A stretch of 64,000 nt of DNA from Halomonas sp. LBP4 (GTDB lineage: Bacteria > Pseudomonadota > Gammaproteobacteria > Pseudomonadales > Halomonadaceae): assembly GCF_003202205.1 (NCBI RefSeq), contig NZ_PDOG01000001.1, positions 280,507-344,506 of the forward strand, given 5' to 3'. The notes beneath the pieces were generated by a model. It did no database searches, had not been told where the DNA came from, and was given only the letters and a program-made list of their open reading frames with translations. Within the stretch, counting starts at the first letter, position 1. Each line of letters begins with the position of its first letter. Positions 11,979 to 21,589 of this stretch are shown here, one piece after another. Both the position numbers and the translations under genes were made by a program.

Positions 11979-12683
11979 TCAGCGCGTTCCCAGCGACTCG
12001 CTGCCCGAGGCGCGCAGCAGCGGCATCCAGGCGTCACCGCTGCGATAGGCGGAGCCTTCGGCGTGGCGGTCGAGATAGGACTGCAGCAGGCGTGCCTGCT
12101 CCTCGTCGGACCTCAACGACTGGCGGGGACTGGGCGCCATGAACATGGGCGACTGGCCCCCGGTCCCGACGGTCATCAGCCCCTGGCCACCGCCGGAAGC
12201 CCCCATGGGCGCCTGGAACAGTGGCAGGTCGACCAGCGACGGACGGGCCGAATTGCCGGCGCCGCCTTCGGTCGTGGCCAGCGACGCCGGTGCCGGCTGA
12301 CTGTCGGGGCCCGACGCCAGGCCAGGTTCGCTGCCGCCACCACCGCCCTGGTAGAACTGCACGCCGCTGATCACCATCAGCGACACGGCAGCGGCGATGC
12401 CGGCACTGCGAGCAAACGGTAGTGAGCGGCGGGTCGACGGCACCTCGGGCTCGAGGTGTGGCGCCCGCTCGTCCTGGAGTCGCGCCATGACGCCGGCGGA
12501 AAGATCGGTGGCGAGATCGACGCCCGGCTCACGTCGCATCAGGCTGCGCATAAGGTGGTAGCGTCGCCAGGCGTCGGCGGCATCAGGGGAGTCATCCAAC
12601 GACTTCAGCACCCGGCGCAACTCGAGCTCATCACCTTCGTTGTCCATCAGGGCAGAAAGCGATTCCCGTGCGTTCTGACTCAT
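11979..12683 (-). CDS. rseA: Anti-sigma-E factor RseA/MucA
   Basis: 234 residues. The N-terminal anti-sigma domain (ESLSALMDNEGDELELRRVL, WRRYHLMRSLMR) is followed by one membrane helix at about residues 91-113 and a periplasmic domain rich in Gly, Pro and Ser. RseA holds the sigma factor at the inner membrane until regulated proteolysis frees it. It lies between rpoE and rseB, as expected. The periplasmic domain is low-complexity, longer than in E. coli and similar in layout to pseudomonad MucA. Confidence 0.92.
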   Translation of the reverse strand: MSQNARESLSALMDNEGDELELRRVLKSLDDSPDAADAWRRYHLMRSLMRREPGVDLATDLSAGVMARLQDERAPHLEPEVPSTRRSLPFARSAGIAAAVSLMVISGVQFYQGGGGGSEPGLASGPDSQPAPASLATTEGGAGNSARPSLVDLPLFQAPMGASGGGQGLMTVGTGGQSPMFMAPSPRQSLRSDEEQARLLQSYLDRHAEGSAYRSGDAWMPLLRASGSESLGTR

Positions 12684-12869
12684 TCTTCACACCCTCGCAC
12701 TCGCAAGGCACCCTGCCTCGCATCCATTGACAGCCTGGAAGGTCGGCATTCGAGGCCACGGCCCGGCGATGCCGACATGTTAGAACCCGCTGGTGGCGGG
12801 TCGGTCACTGCTTCTGACGCCGCAAGCGCCGGACAGTTCAGCAAAATGTCAAAAACCTTGTCGACCACC

Positions 12870-13475
12870 TCATTCCGGGATCGGCTCGCGGTTGCGCGAC
12901 GTGGTCACCAGCGGCTGGATGTGCTGATCCACCGCCTCCCGGGCACGGAAGATCCGCGAGCGCACCGTACCCACCGGACACTGCATGATCTGGGCGATGT
13001 CCTCGTAGGAGAGGCCATCGAGTTCACGCAGGGTGATGGCGGTGCGCAGGTCGTCGGGCAGATTCTCGATCGCCTCGAAGACCGCGGCCTCGAGCTGGTC
13101 CCGGGCGATCGCCGCCTCCGGCGACTCGATGTCGGCCAGGCGACCGCTGTGGTCGACGATCTCGGCGTCGACGATATCGAGATCGCTGCCCGGGGGACGA
13201 CGCCCCTTGGAGACCAGGTAGTTCTTGGCGGTGTTGATGGCGATCCGGTACATCCAGGTGTAGAAGGCGCTTTCGGCGCGGAACTTGCCCAGCGCCCGAT
13301 AGGCCTTGATGAAGGCCTCCTGGGCCACGTCCTGGACCTCGGCGTGGTCGTGCACGTAGCGGCCGATCAACCCGATGATCTTATGCTGGTACTTCCTCAC
13401 CAGCAGGTCGAAGGCACGGGTGTCACCCTGCTGGGCGCGCTCGACGAGTTGTTGATCGGTCTCCCGGGTGCCCAT
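12870..13475 (-). CDS. rpoE: RNA polymerase sigma-E factor (RpoE/AlgU)
   Basis: 201 residues. Sigma region 2 (DVAQEAFIKAYRALGKFR, FYTWMYRIAINTAKNYLV) and region 4 (LDGLSYEDIAQIM, GTVRSRIFRARE) are those of the RpoE/AlgU branch of ECF sigma factors. It directs transcription of envelope-stress genes and is held inactive by RseA, encoded 186 bases downstream. It heads the minus-strand block that runs to acpS. No clear autoregulatory sigma-E promoter could be assigned; GGAACACTT read on the minus strand at 13609-13617 is a weak candidate for a -35 element. Confidence 0.96.
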   Translation of the reverse strand: MGTRETDQQLVERAQQGDTRAFDLLVRKYQHKIIGLIGRYVHDHAEVQDVAQEAFIKAYRALGKFRAESAFYTWMYRIAINTAKNYLVSKGRRPPGSDLDIVDAEIVDHSGRLADIESPEAAIARDQLEAAVFEAIENLPDDLRTAITLRELDGLSYEDIAQIMQCPVGTVRSRIFRAREAVDQHIQPLVTTSRNREPIPE

Positions 13476-13786
13476 TCACGCCCTCCCCGGCCGAGGGAAG
13501 CATGACGGGATGCCGATGAGTCGCCGCGAACGGACTGGTAAAGCATGCATAGTGTCAACCTGAAGCCCTGGGGCAGCTGGGAGTTGAAGGCCGGAGCCGA
13601 AGTGGCATAAGTGTTCCCGTTTCTGGCGCGTGCATCAAGCCGAATACCATGCCGGCGATGCCCGCGCTGGGACACGCCGGCGCCCCGACGGTTCCCCGGC
13701 GCGATTGATTTTTGCCATGCTCACGGGCGATAGTAGGACCCACTATTGTTATTCGCCATCAGCGCAGACACGACACAGGTAGCACA
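13476..13786. other. Divergent intergenic region between rpoE and the DAHP synthase gene
   Basis: 311 bases with no convincing gene. It must hold the promoters of both divergent genes. A weak sigma-E-like -35 (GGAACACTT, minus strand, 13609-13617) and a TTGACA on the minus strand near 13553-13558 were seen, but neither has a matching -10 element at good spacing. Confidence 0.4.
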
Positions 13787-14866
13787 ATGTCCGAGCAGCA
13801 GGTCAACAACCTCAACGTCCTGGCCCAGGACGTCCTGATCTCCCCCGAGGCCCTGAAGAACGAGATTCCGCTCACCGAGACCGCCGAACGCACGGTGATC
13901 GAGGGTCGCGAGACGATCCAGCGCATCCTCGAGGGCCACGATCCCCGCCTGCTGGTGGTGGTGGGCCCTTGCTCCATCCACGACGTCGATGCCGCCCTGG
14001 ATTATGCCCGTCGCTTGCGTCGACTGGCCGATGAGGTGAAGGATAGCCTCTATATCGTGATGCGCGTCTACTTCGAGAAACCGCGCACCACCGTGGGCTG
14101 GAAGGGGCTGATCAACGACCCGCATCTCAATGACTCCTTCGAGATCGAGGAAGGCCTGCATATCGCCCGCCGGCTGCTGGTGGAGCTGGCCGAGATGGGC
14201 CTGCCGCTGGCCACCGAGGCGCTGGACCCGATCTCGCCCCAGTACCTGCAGGACTGCATCAGCTGGTCGGCGATCGGCGCCCGTACCACCGAGTCCCAGA
14301 CCCACCGCGAGATGGCCTCGGGCCTCTCCTGTCCGGTGGGCTTCAAGAACGGCACCGACGGCAGCCTCGACGTGGCCGTCAACGCCCTGCAGTCGGTGGC
14401 GCACCCGCACAACTTCCTCGGCATCGACCAGGCCGGCCAGGTGGCGATCATCCGCACCCGCGGCAACGCCTACGGCCATGTGGTGCTGCGCGGCGGCAAC
14501 GGCAAGCCCAACTACGACAGCGTCAGCGTGGCGCTGGCCGAGCAGGAACTCAAGAAGGCCGGGGTCATGCCCAACATCATGATCGACTGCTCCCACGCCA
14601 ACTCCAACAAGGACCCGGCTCTGCAGCCGCTGGTACTGGAGAACGTCACCAACCAGATCCTCGAGGGCAACCGCTCGATCATCGGCCTGATGGTGGAATC
14701 CAACATCGGCTGGGGCAACCAGAAGATCCCCGAGGACCGCAGCCAGCTCCAGTACGGGGTCTCCATCACCGACGCCTGCATCGACTGGGACACCACCGTC
14801 GAGTCCTTCAAGCGCATGAACCAGAAGCTGGCACCGGTGCTGGCCGAGCGCCGCCAGGCCGCCTGA
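13787..14866 (+). CDS. aroG: 3-deoxy-7-phosphoheptulonate (DAHP) synthase, class I
   Basis: 359 residues from the ATG at 13787; an earlier in-frame start reads through the promoter region. The class I AroFGH motifs are clear: VVGPCSIHDV, the PRTTVGWKGLINDP loop, GARTTESQ, SCPVGFKNGTDG, and DCSHANSNKDP near the metal site. It condenses phosphoenolpyruvate with erythrose 4-phosphate, the first step of aromatic amino-acid synthesis. Which of Tyr, Phe or Trp inhibits it cannot be told from sequence, so the symbol is provisional. It is a single-gene unit that ends at a strong terminator. Confidence 0.93.
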   Translation: MSEQQVNNLNVLAQDVLISPEALKNEIPLTETAERTVIEGRETIQRILEGHDPRLLVVVGPCSIHDVDAALDYARRLRRLADEVKDSLYIVMRVYFEKPRTTVGWKGLINDPHLNDSFEIEEGLHIARRLLVELAEMGLPLATEALDPISPQYLQDCISWSAIGARTTESQTHREMASGLSCPVGFKNGTDGSLDVAVNALQSVAHPHNFLGIDQAGQVAIIRTRGNAYGHVVLRGGNGKPNYDSVSVALAEQELKKAGVMPNIMIDCSHANSNKDPALQPLVLENVTNQILEGNRSIIGLMVESNIGWGNQKIPEDRSQLQYGVSITDACIDWDTTVESFKRMNQKLAPVLAERRQAA

Positions 14867-14893
14867 CCCCCGTCTCTCGCGAACCGCACGGCC

Positions 14894-14919
14894 ACGGACC
14901 CGCCTCAAGGCGGGTCCGT
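14894..14919 (+). terminator. Rho-independent terminator after the DAHP synthase gene
   Basis: ACGGACCCGCC and GGCGGGTCCGT form a perfect 11-base stem with a TCAA tetraloop, followed by TCGTT. It lies 28 bases beyond the stop. Confidence 0.85.
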
Positions 14920-14983
14920 TCGTTGCGGGACGCACCGCGTGGCCGGTCCGGGCGCCCTTCCCTCACGCCTTACCTCTGCCCTC

Positions 14984-17125
14984 TCACACCTCACGGACCC
15001 CGTCGATCTCGCGCACGAAGGGCGGCAGCGCATCGAGCAGCGCCCGGCCGTAGCGGCGGGTCAGTACCCGGCGGTCGAGCAGGGTGATGCGCCCTGCATC
15101 GGCCTCCTTGCGGATCAACCGGCCACAGGCCTGGACCAGCTTGATCGAGGCATCCGGCACGCTGATGCGCATGAAGGGATTGCCACCGCGGCTCTCGATC
15201 CACTCGGCCAGGGTCGCGCCCACCGGATCGTCGGGCACCGAGAACGGCAGCCGGGTGATCACCACATGGGTCAGGTAGTCGCCGGGCAGGTCGATCCCCT
15301 CGGCGAAGCTCGCCAGGCCGAAGATGATGCTGCCCTCCCCGGCATCGACCCGCGCCCGATGCCGGGCGATCAGCTCGCGCTTGGGCAGCCGATCCTGGGC
15401 CAGCACCCGCTCGCGGCGGGCCTTCGAGAGCGCCTTCTCCACGCCGCGCAACTGGGCCCGCGACGAGAACAGCATCAGTACCGCCTCCTGCTCGCCCAGG
15501 GCCTCGACGAAGTCGACGATGGCGCGCTCGTGGCCCTCGCGGTCGGCCGGGTCGACCGCCTCCCGGGGCACGCTGAGCACCGCCCGGGAGTAGTCGAAGG
15601 GGCTCGGCAGGCGCTGGTAGCGGTAGCGGTTGGCGAGCCCGGCCCGCTCCTGCAGGCGCTCGAAGCGCCCGAGCGCGGTCAGCGTCGCCGAGGTCACCAC
15701 GGCACCGAAGCTGCTGCCCCAGAGCGTCCTGGCCAGGGTGTGGGCGGCGGAGACCGGGCTCGCCGAGAAGGTCAGCTCGGGTTCGCCACCGAAACGCTCG
15801 AGGGTCAGCCAGCGCGCCCGGGGCGGCTCCCCCGGCTCGTCCTGCTCGCCGAAGGCCAGCCACAGGGCGTGGGCCTCCAGCGCACGGCCGTGCAGCAGTG
15901 CCACCAGCGGCAGCCAGGCCTCGGCCTGCTCGCGGGGCAGCCCGGTATGCTTGTCCGGATCGAGGCTCTCGCGCAGGATGTCGCTCATGCTCTCCAGGGT
16001 GCGCGAGAGCTCGGCGAAGATCACCACCAGGGCGGCGGCCAGTTCGCGCAACGCCTCCGGCGCCCGGCCCATCTCGAAACGGTGGTGGCGGCTCTCCTCG
16101 CCGTCGGCGAGCCCCTGGGGACGCTCGGCCAGTTGGTGGCCCAGGGCGAAGGCCTCCCCCAGCCTCGGCTCGAGGGCGTCGAGGGCCTGGGGCAGTCCGG
16201 CCAGTAGCCGCGCCAGGGTCGGCTGCACCGCCAGGGCGGTGTTCAGCTCGGTGAGCGACTTCTTCAGGGTCCGCAGCCAGCGCAACGCCCCGCCCACGGC
16301 GAAGCGGTGGGTGAAGTGCTGCAGCGCCTTGTCGGGCAGGTGGTGCCCCTCGTCGAACACATAGATGCAGTCACCGGGGGCCGGCAGCACCACCCCGCCG
16401 CCCAGGGCCAGGTCGGCCAGCACCAGGTCGTGGTTGGCGACGATGACGTCGGCACTGTCGAGGTGCCGGCGGGCACGGAAGAAGGCACAGGCACCGTAGT
16501 GGCCGCAGCGCCGGTTGGTGCACTGGCGATGGTCGACGGTGAGGCGCCGCCAGTGGCTGTCGTCGATGGCCTCGGGCCAGCTGTCGCGGTCACCGGCCCA
16601 GCGGCCGTTGCCGTAGGCCTCGCCCAGCGACTGCGCCAGGGCCTGGAAGGCGTCGCCGCCGCTGGCGAGCGACTGCTCGAAGAGCGACAGGGTCGGGTTC
16701 TCCTCGCCGCCATCGAGGGCCTGATCGAGACGCGCCACGCAGATGTAGCGCCCCCGCCCCTTGGCCAGGGCGAAGTCGAAATCGAGGCCGCTGTGCGCCT
16801 TGAGAGCCGGCAGGTCCTGATGGAGCACCTGCTCCTGCAGGGCCACGGTGGCGGTGGCGATCACCAGCCGCTTGCCGCGGGCCTTGGCCACCGGCAGTGA
16901 GGCGAGCAGGTAGGCGAGGGTCTTGCCGGTCCCGGTGCCGGCCTCGAGCACGCAGACATGCTCGTCGCTGGTGCGCCGGCCGGCCTCGTCGCTCTCGATG
17001 CCCGCCAGGGTACGGGCGATCTCGGCGATCATCAGCCGCTGGCCGTAGCGCGGCGTGAGGTCGAGCCCCTCTAGCACCCGGCGGTAGGCGGCCTGGATCT
17101 CGCCCTTCAGGACCTCATCGAGCAT
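14984..17125 (-). CDS. dinG: ATP-dependent DNA helicase DinG
   Basis: 713 residues, as usual for DinG. Walker A is in EAGTGTGKTLAYLL, the DEAH-like box is FDEGHHL, and the iron-sulfur cluster cysteines of the XPD-like family lie in YICVARLD and CTNRRCGHYGAC. It is a 5'-3' superfamily 2 helicase acting on R-loops and stalled forks. The gene stands alone between the DAHP synthase gene (convergent) and the helicase gene upstream, separated from the latter by a terminator and a dispersed repeat. Confidence 0.94.
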   Translation of the reverse strand: MLDEVLKGEIQAAYRRVLEGLDLTPRYGQRLMIAEIARTLAGIESDEAGRRTSDEHVCVLEAGTGTGKTLAYLLASLPVAKARGKRLVIATATVALQEQVLHQDLPALKAHSGLDFDFALAKGRGRYICVARLDQALDGGEENPTLSLFEQSLASGGDAFQALAQSLGEAYGNGRWAGDRDSWPEAIDDSHWRRLTVDHRQCTNRRCGHYGACAFFRARRHLDSADVIVANHDLVLADLALGGGVVLPAPGDCIYVFDEGHHLPDKALQHFTHRFAVGGALRWLRTLKKSLTELNTALAVQPTLARLLAGLPQALDALEPRLGEAFALGHQLAERPQGLADGEESRHHRFEMGRAPEALRELAAALVVIFAELSRTLESMSDILRESLDPDKHTGLPREQAEAWLPLVALLHGRALEAHALWLAFGEQDEPGEPPRARWLTLERFGGEPELTFSASPVSAAHTLARTLWGSSFGAVVTSATLTALGRFERLQERAGLANRYRYQRLPSPFDYSRAVLSVPREAVDPADREGHERAIVDFVEALGEQEAVLMLFSSRAQLRGVEKALSKARRERVLAQDRLPKRELIARHRARVDAGEGSIIFGLASFAEGIDLPGDYLTHVVITRLPFSVPDDPVGATLAEWIESRGGNPFMRISVPDASIKLVQACGRLIRKEADAGRITLLDRRVLTRRYGRALLDALPPFVREIDGVREV

Positions 17126-17161
17126 GCTGGCGCCTGTATCATTAGGGGGACCACGAGAGAA

Positions 17162-17177
17162 ACGCGGCTTTCCGCGT
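17162..17177 (-). terminator. Terminator downstream of the RhlB-like gene
   Basis: On the minus strand ACGCGG-AAAG-CCGCGT is followed by TTCTCTCG, 38 bases past the helicase stop. The stem is short (6 bases) but GC-rich. Confidence 0.6.
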
Positions 17178-17184
17178 CTTCCAG

Positions 17185-17209
17185 CTTCCAGGCGCGAAGC
17201 GCCGCTCTT
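17185..17209. repeat. Dispersed repeat copy (family A)
   Basis: A 25-base segment containing the hairpin GGCGC-GAA-GCGCC is identical to 48340-48364 next to the aminotransferase gene. Both copies lie in gene 3' regions and both are preceded by CTTCCAGCTTC-like text. Confidence 0.65.
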
Positions 17210-17214
17210 ACCTC

Positions 17215-18498
17215 TTACAGCAGCCCTTCCGGCGGATGCTCGCAGGGCAGCTTGGCGTCGATGAAGCGCTCGATCTCGGGCAGCGAGAAGGCGTCCTCCT
17301 CGCCCACGAAGCTGATCGACACCCCCTTGGCCCCGGCCCGGCCGGTACGGCCGATGCGGTGCACATAGTCCTCCGGATCCTCCGGCAGGGTGTAGTTGAC
17401 CACGTGGCTGACATCCTCGATGTGGATGCCGCGACCCGCCACGTCGGTGGCCACCAGCACCTGGATCTCGCCCTCGCGGAACTGCTCGAGGGTGCGGATG
17501 CGCTGGTTCTGCGGCACGTCACCGGAGAGCATGGCGGCATTGATGCCGGCCTTGCGCAGCAGGTCGTCGAGCCGGCGCACCAGGTCGCGGCGATTGCCGA
17601 ACACCATCACCCGGTCGAAGCTCTCCTGCTGCAGCAGGTTGATGAGCAGCCGCTGCTTGTCCTCGTCGCTGACCATGTAGACGCGCTGGTCGATGTCGGC
17701 GGCATTCTCCACCGTGACCTCGATCTCCACGTGGGCCGGCTCATGGGTCCACTGGCTGGCCAGGTTGAGGATGTCCTCGGTGAAGGTGGCCGAGAACAGG
17801 AAGGTCTGCCGCTCCTCCTTCTTCGGCGTATGGCGAATGATGCGCTTGACGTCGGGAATGAAGCCCATCGACAGCATGCGGTCCGCCTCGTCGAGCACCA
17901 GCACCTCGACCTGGGTCAGGTCGACATCGCGCTTCTGGTGGAAGTCGAGCAGGCGCCCGGGGGTGGCCACCAGGATGTCGAGCTTCTTGCCCAGCCCCTC
18001 GCGCTGCTTCTGGTAGTCCATGCCACCGACGACGCTGGCCACGTTGAGGTCGGTGAAGCGCGCCAGCGCCTTGGCGTCCTTCTCGATCTGCAGGGCCAGC
18101 TCACGGGTCGGGGCCACGATCAGGGCGCGCGGCGCGCCCGGCTTCTGGCCGTTGGGGACCTCCTCCTCGAGGAAGTAGGCCAGTATCGAGATCAGGAAGG
18201 CGGCGGTCTTGCCGGTCCCGGTCTGGGCCTTGCCGACCACGTCGCCACCCAGCAGGGTGTGGGCCAGGGCCTCGGCCTGAATCGGCGTGCAGTACTCGAA
18301 GCCCAGGGCGTGGATGGCGCGCATCAGCGGCAGCGGCAGGTCGAAGTCGTGGAAACGCCACTTGCCTGCCACGGCCGGCACCTGGAACTGGCGCAGGTCC
18401 CAGCTCGACGACTGACGGCGCCGCGGCTTGCGACGACGACGCTTGGGCTTGCGATCCTGGGCCGGTGCCGGTGATGTGATCTGTTCCGACTCGCTCAT
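17215..18498 (-). CDS. rhlB: DEAD-box ATP-dependent RNA helicase, RhlB-like
   Basis: 427 residues. Motifs in order: Q motif (PIQAEAL), I ([11 protein letters not shown]), Ia (PTRELALQI), II (VLDEADRML), III (FSATF), V ([20 protein letters not shown]) and VI ([10 protein letters not shown]). An Arg/Lys-rich tail of about 30 residues precedes the core. This is the RhlB type that unwinds RNA for the degradosome, though RhlE-like roles cannot be excluded. It is transcribed alone and divergently from the small basic gene at 18669. Confidence 0.88.
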   Translation of the reverse strand: MSESEQITSPAPAQDRKPKRRRRKPRRRQSSSWDLRQFQVPAVAGKWRFHDFDLPLPLMRAIHALGFEYCTPIQAEALAHTLLGGDVVGKAQTGTGKTAAFLISILAYFLEEEVPNGQKPGAPRALIVAPTRELALQIEKDAKALARFTDLNVASVVGGMDYQKQREGLGKKLDILVATPGRLLDFHQKRDVDLTQVEVLVLDEADRMLSMGFIPDVKRIIRHTPKKEERQTFLFSATFTEDILNLASQWTHEPAHVEIEVTVENAADIDQRVYMVSDEDKQRLLINLLQQESFDRVMVFGNRRDLVRRLDDLLRKAGINAAMLSGDVPQNQRIRTLEQFREGEIQVLVATDVAGRGIHIEDVSHVVNYTLPEDPEDYVHRIGRTGRAGAKGVSISFVGEEDAFSLPEIERFIDAKLPCEHPPEGLL

Positions 18499-18668
18499 AG
18501 GCTTGCTGTCTAGTCCGTTTCAGTGGATAGGGTGCATGACACAAACGGGCATTGTACCAGTCTACGCCGCCGAGGGCCCGCCCCGCACAGGCGCCGCGCA
18601 AGGATCGCTGTCGAAGCACCTGGCCCGGCTGGTAGAATGCCCCCCGGATACGCTAGGAGTCATGCGTC

Positions 18669-18923
18669 ATGACACGCCGCAAGAAGACACGTTCGCTGGC
18701 CGACAAGGTGCAGATTCGCACCGGCAAGCGCAAGGATTTCAAGAAGTGGCGCCACGAGAATCCCGACCAGGTGACCTCGTCGACCCGCTTCACCCAGAAG
18801 AAGCGCCAGCAGCGCAAGCTGCAGGCGGCCCGCAAGCTCGCCCGCCAGGAGGCCGCCGAGCCCATCGCCATCCATCCCGACGAGAAGCACGGCGGCACCA
18901 GCGGTGAGGAGAGCAACGACTGA
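18669..18923 (+). CDS. Small very basic protein of unknown function, coupled to exonuclease III
   Basis: 84 residues, about a third of them Lys or Arg in the first two-thirds ([35 protein letters not shown]), then a short acidic tail. There is no signal peptide or membrane segment. An AGGAGT site lies 8 bases before the ATG, and the stop overlaps the xthA start (TGATG), so the two are translated as a pair. The composition suggests binding to RNA, ribosome or DNA. I do not recognise the family; it is not an evident YihI. Confidence 0.75.
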   Translation: MTRRKKTRSLADKVQIRTGKRKDFKKWRHENPDQVTSSTRFTQKKRQQRKLQAARKLARQEAAEPIAIHPDEKHGGTSGEESND

Positions 18924-19750
18924 TGCGCCTGGTCTCGTTCAACATCAACGGCATCCGCGCGCGCCTGCACCAGCTCGAGGCACTGATCGCGGCCCACCGG
19001 CCGGCGGTGATCGGCCTGCAGGAGACCAAGGTCCAGGACAGCGAGTTTCCCCGCGAGGCGGTGGAGGCGATGGGGTACCGGGTCGACTTCCACGGCCAGA
19101 AGGGACACTACGGCGTGGCGCTGATGGTCGACACGACCCAGTGCGGCGAGCCGGAAGCGGTGCACTTCGGCTTCCCCGACGACGGCGACGAGGCCCAGCG
19201 GCGCATGATCGGCGCACGCCTGCGCCCGGTCGGCGGCGAACCCCTGACGGTATGGAACGGCTACTTCCCCCAGGGCGAGAACGTCGACCACCCCACCAAG
19301 TTTCCTCACAAGCGCGAGTTCTATGCCCAGCTCCGGCGGCTGCTGGAGGGTGGACACCGCCCCGACGAGCGCCTGGCAGTGATGGGCGACTTCAACATCT
19401 CGCCCGAGGACATCGACATCGGCATCGGCGAGGCCAACCGCAAGCGCTGGCTGCGCGAGGGCAAGACCAGCTTCCAGCCGGTGGAGCGCGAGTGGCTCGA
19501 GGGCATCAAGGCCTGGGGGCTGGTCGACAGCTACCGGGTCCGCTATCCCGAGGTCGACGACCGCTTCAGCTGGTTCGACTACCGCTCCCGCGGCTTCGAA
19601 CGCGACCCCAGGCGCGGGCTGCGCATCGACCATATCCTGGTCACCGCCCCGCTCGCCGACCGGGTGGTCGACGCCGGCATCGATTACGACCTGCGCGGCA
19701 TGGAGAAGCCCTCGGATCACGCTCCTGTGTGGACCGAGTTCAGTCTCTAG
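18923..19750 (+). CDS. xthA: Exodeoxyribonuclease III
   Basis: 275 residues. The exonuclease III/APE1 motifs are present: FNINGIRAR at the start, GLQETKV with the metal-binding Glu, [21 protein letters not shown] and SDHAPVW with the catalytic His. It cuts DNA 5' to abasic sites and degrades duplex DNA 3'-5' in base-excision repair. It shares one base with the upstream small basic gene, and its end overlaps the convergent repeat-protein gene by 11 bases. Confidence 0.96.
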   Translation: MRLVSFNINGIRARLHQLEALIAAHRPAVIGLQETKVQDSEFPREAVEAMGYRVDFHGQKGHYGVALMVDTTQCGEPEAVHFGFPDDGDEAQRRMIGARLRPVGGEPLTVWNGYFPQGENVDHPTKFPHKREFYAQLRRLLEGGHRPDERLAVMGDFNISPEDIDIGIGEANRKRWLREGKTSFQPVEREWLEGIKAWGLVDSYRVRYPEVDDRFSWFDYRSRGFERDPRRGLRIDHILVTAPLADRVVDAGIDYDLRGMEKPSDHAPVWTEFSL

Positions 19751-20852
19751 CGGGCTCCCGCGCGGCGGCGTCAGCCACCAGGGCCTCGAGCCAGGCGTCG
19801 ACCTCCTCCCGGCCCCGGGTGCGGGCCGCCCGCAACGCCCGGATGGCCAATTCCTCTTGCCCCCAGGCATGGGCGAGCTGGCCCAGGCGCAGCCAGTCAT
19901 CGCCGGCGTCGCTGCGCTCGGCCACCGCCTCCCAGGCGGCCAGCGCCCGCTCGCGATCCCGGGCCGCTTCCCAGGCCTGGGCAAGCAGCCGACGGTTCTC
20001 GCCGTCGTCTTCCAGGAGCTCCTCGGCGAGCCCTGCTTCCAGGTGCTCGGCGGCCCGGGCCGGGGTGCCACCGGCCAGGTGCAGGCGTACCAGCTGGCGC
20101 AGGTCGTCACGCCCCGACAGGATCCCCCGGCGCCAGCCGGCCTCCCAGATCGCCGCGGCACGGCCGGGCCCCTCGAGCCGCTGGGCCAGGGCCGCGGCCT
20201 GACGCCAGTCCCCCGGATCGTCCGACGCCTCGAGACCGGCCTCGATCAGCGCCAGGGCCTCGCCACCCCGCCCCGCACGCCGATAGACCGTCGTGGCCAG
20301 CGCCTGCTGGGCGGCCTCGAGCCGGGGCGTGGCGTCCAAGGCAGGCGTCAGCCGGTCGGCGGCCGCCTCCCAGCGCTCCAGTTCGGCCAGGGCCCGGACC
20401 AGGCGCCAGTGGTCGCGCGGTGCTCCCGAATGGCGAGCCAGCCAGTCGGCCAGCAGCTCGGCACCGGCATCGGTCTGGCCGGCAACCAGGCGTAGTCCGG
20501 CCTCCTGGTGCTGCCAGCGATCCCGATGCTCGGCTTCGACGCCCGGCGTCTCGCGGGCCTCGCGCAGCCACTCTGCCGCCTCCTCGGGCCGGCCTGCCCG
20601 GGCCGCGGCGCCGGCCGCCAGCTGTAGATAGAGGGCCCGGGCCCAGCGGTCGGCAGCATTGCCACCGGCCAGGCGCCGGGCCTGGGACAGGGCCCGTTCA
20701 CTCACCACCTCGGTCTCGCCCTGCTGCAGACGCTGCTGCAGGGCCTCGAGGTCGGCGATGAAGTCGCCCCGCAGCGCCGGCGCGGCCCCGGCCGTCGCGG
20801 CGCTCAGCAGCCATCCGGCGGCACACAGGGAAGCGAGTCGCTTTACCAACAT
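19740..20852 (-). CDS. TPR-like periplasmic protein of the TonB2 operon
   Basis: 370 residues with a signal peptide ([15 protein letters not shown]) and then repeated helical pairs rich in Ala, Leu, Arg and Trp, in keeping with tetratricopeptide repeats (for example the segments around [12 protein letters not shown] and [15 protein letters not shown]). It is the last gene of the operon, 5 bases after tonB. TonB2/TtpC loci in Vibrio and relatives often end with a TPR gene of this sort; its role there is not well defined, perhaps as a scaffold for the TonB complex. Confidence 0.75.
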   Translation of the reverse strand: MLVKRLASLCAAGWLLSAATAGAAPALRGDFIADLEALQQRLQQGETEVVSERALSQARRLAGGNAADRWARALYLQLAAGAAARAGRPEEAAEWLREARETPGVEAEHRDRWQHQEAGLRLVAGQTDAGAELLADWLARHSGAPRDHWRLVRALAELERWEAAADRLTPALDATPRLEAAQQALATTVYRRAGRGGEALALIEAGLEASDDPGDWRQAAALAQRLEGPGRAAAIWEAGWRRGILSGRDDLRQLVRLHLAGGTPARAAEHLEAGLAEELLEDDGENRRLLAQAWEAARDRERALAAWEAVAERSDAGDDWLRLGQLAHAWGQEELAIRALRAARTRGREEVDAWLEALVADAAAREPARD

Positions 20853-20857
20853 GACGC

Positions 20858-21589
20858 TTACCTCAGCTCGAACTCCAGGCGCTGGCGGGCACGACGCAGC
20901 CGCTCGGCGGGTGAGAATCGCCAGCGCGCCACCGCCTTCCGGGCGGCATCGTCGAAGACATTGCTCGGATGAGCGGAGGTCACGCGAATGCTCGAGGGGT
21001 CGACGCTGCCGTCGGTGCGAATCACGAACTCCAGCTCCACATAGCCTTCCTGACCACGGAGCACGGCCGGCCTCGGATACTCTGGCGGCACCTGGCTGGT
21101 CGGCGTGACCTGGCCCACCTCCACCGGTGTCCGGGCGACGGTCTCGGCACTCGTCTCGGCGGAGGCGGCCGACGAGGCCTCGGTGGCCGGGGACGGCTGC
21201 GGCGATGGTTCACGTGGGGGTGCCGGTTCGGGGCGCGGCTCAGGCGTGGGCACCGGCTCCGGCACCGCCTCACTCAGTTCCGGCAGCGTGGTCTCGACCT
21301 CCAGCGGCTCCACCACCTCCGGCTCGGGCAGTGCGATGGGACTCTCCATGGGCGGCGCCGGTTCCGGCAGGGGCGGCGGTGGCGCCACCTCGGGCGGCGG
21401 CGGGGCGGCCTGGGGTGGCGGCTCGGCGACCTCCTCCTGCACCTCGGGCATCTCGACGCTTCTCAGCGTTATGGGCTCCTCGAGCTCCTCGAACTCCTCC
21501 TCGGGTGGCAAAACCACCAGGGCCAGCAGCCAGAACAGCACCAGCGCCATGAGCATACCGGCCAGGGCCGAAACGGGCCCCCGGATCAT
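20858..21589 (-). CDS. tonB2: TonB-like energy-transduction protein
   Basis: 243 residues. One N-terminal membrane anchor (ALAGMLMALVLFWLLALVVL) leads into a long Pro/Glu-rich stretch at about residues 30-140, then a TonB C-terminal domain (PPEYPRPAVLRGQEGYVELE, FDDAARKAVARWRFSP). TonB carries energy from the ExbB-ExbD proton channel to outer-membrane receptors. The four-base overlap with exbD and the TtpC-containing context mark it as a TonB2-type protein, probably serving the receptor gene about 3.6 kb away. Confidence 0.93.
   Translation of the reverse strand: MIRGPVSALAGMLMALVLFWLLALVVLPPEEEFEELEEPITLRSVEMPEVQEEVAEPPPQAAPPPPEVAPPPPLPEPAPPMESPIALPEPEVVEPLEVETTLPELSEAVPEPVPTPEPRPEPAPPREPSPQPSPATEASSAASAETSAETVARTPVEVGQVTPTSQVPPEYPRPAVLRGQEGYVELEFVIRTDGSVDPSSIRVTSAHPSNVFDDAARKAVARWRFSPAERLRRARQRLEFELR

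Noticed and set aside
13553..13558. TTGACA on the minus strand upstream of rpoE as a sigma-70 -35 element
   Set aside because: No acceptable -10 hexamer lies 16-18 bases downstream.
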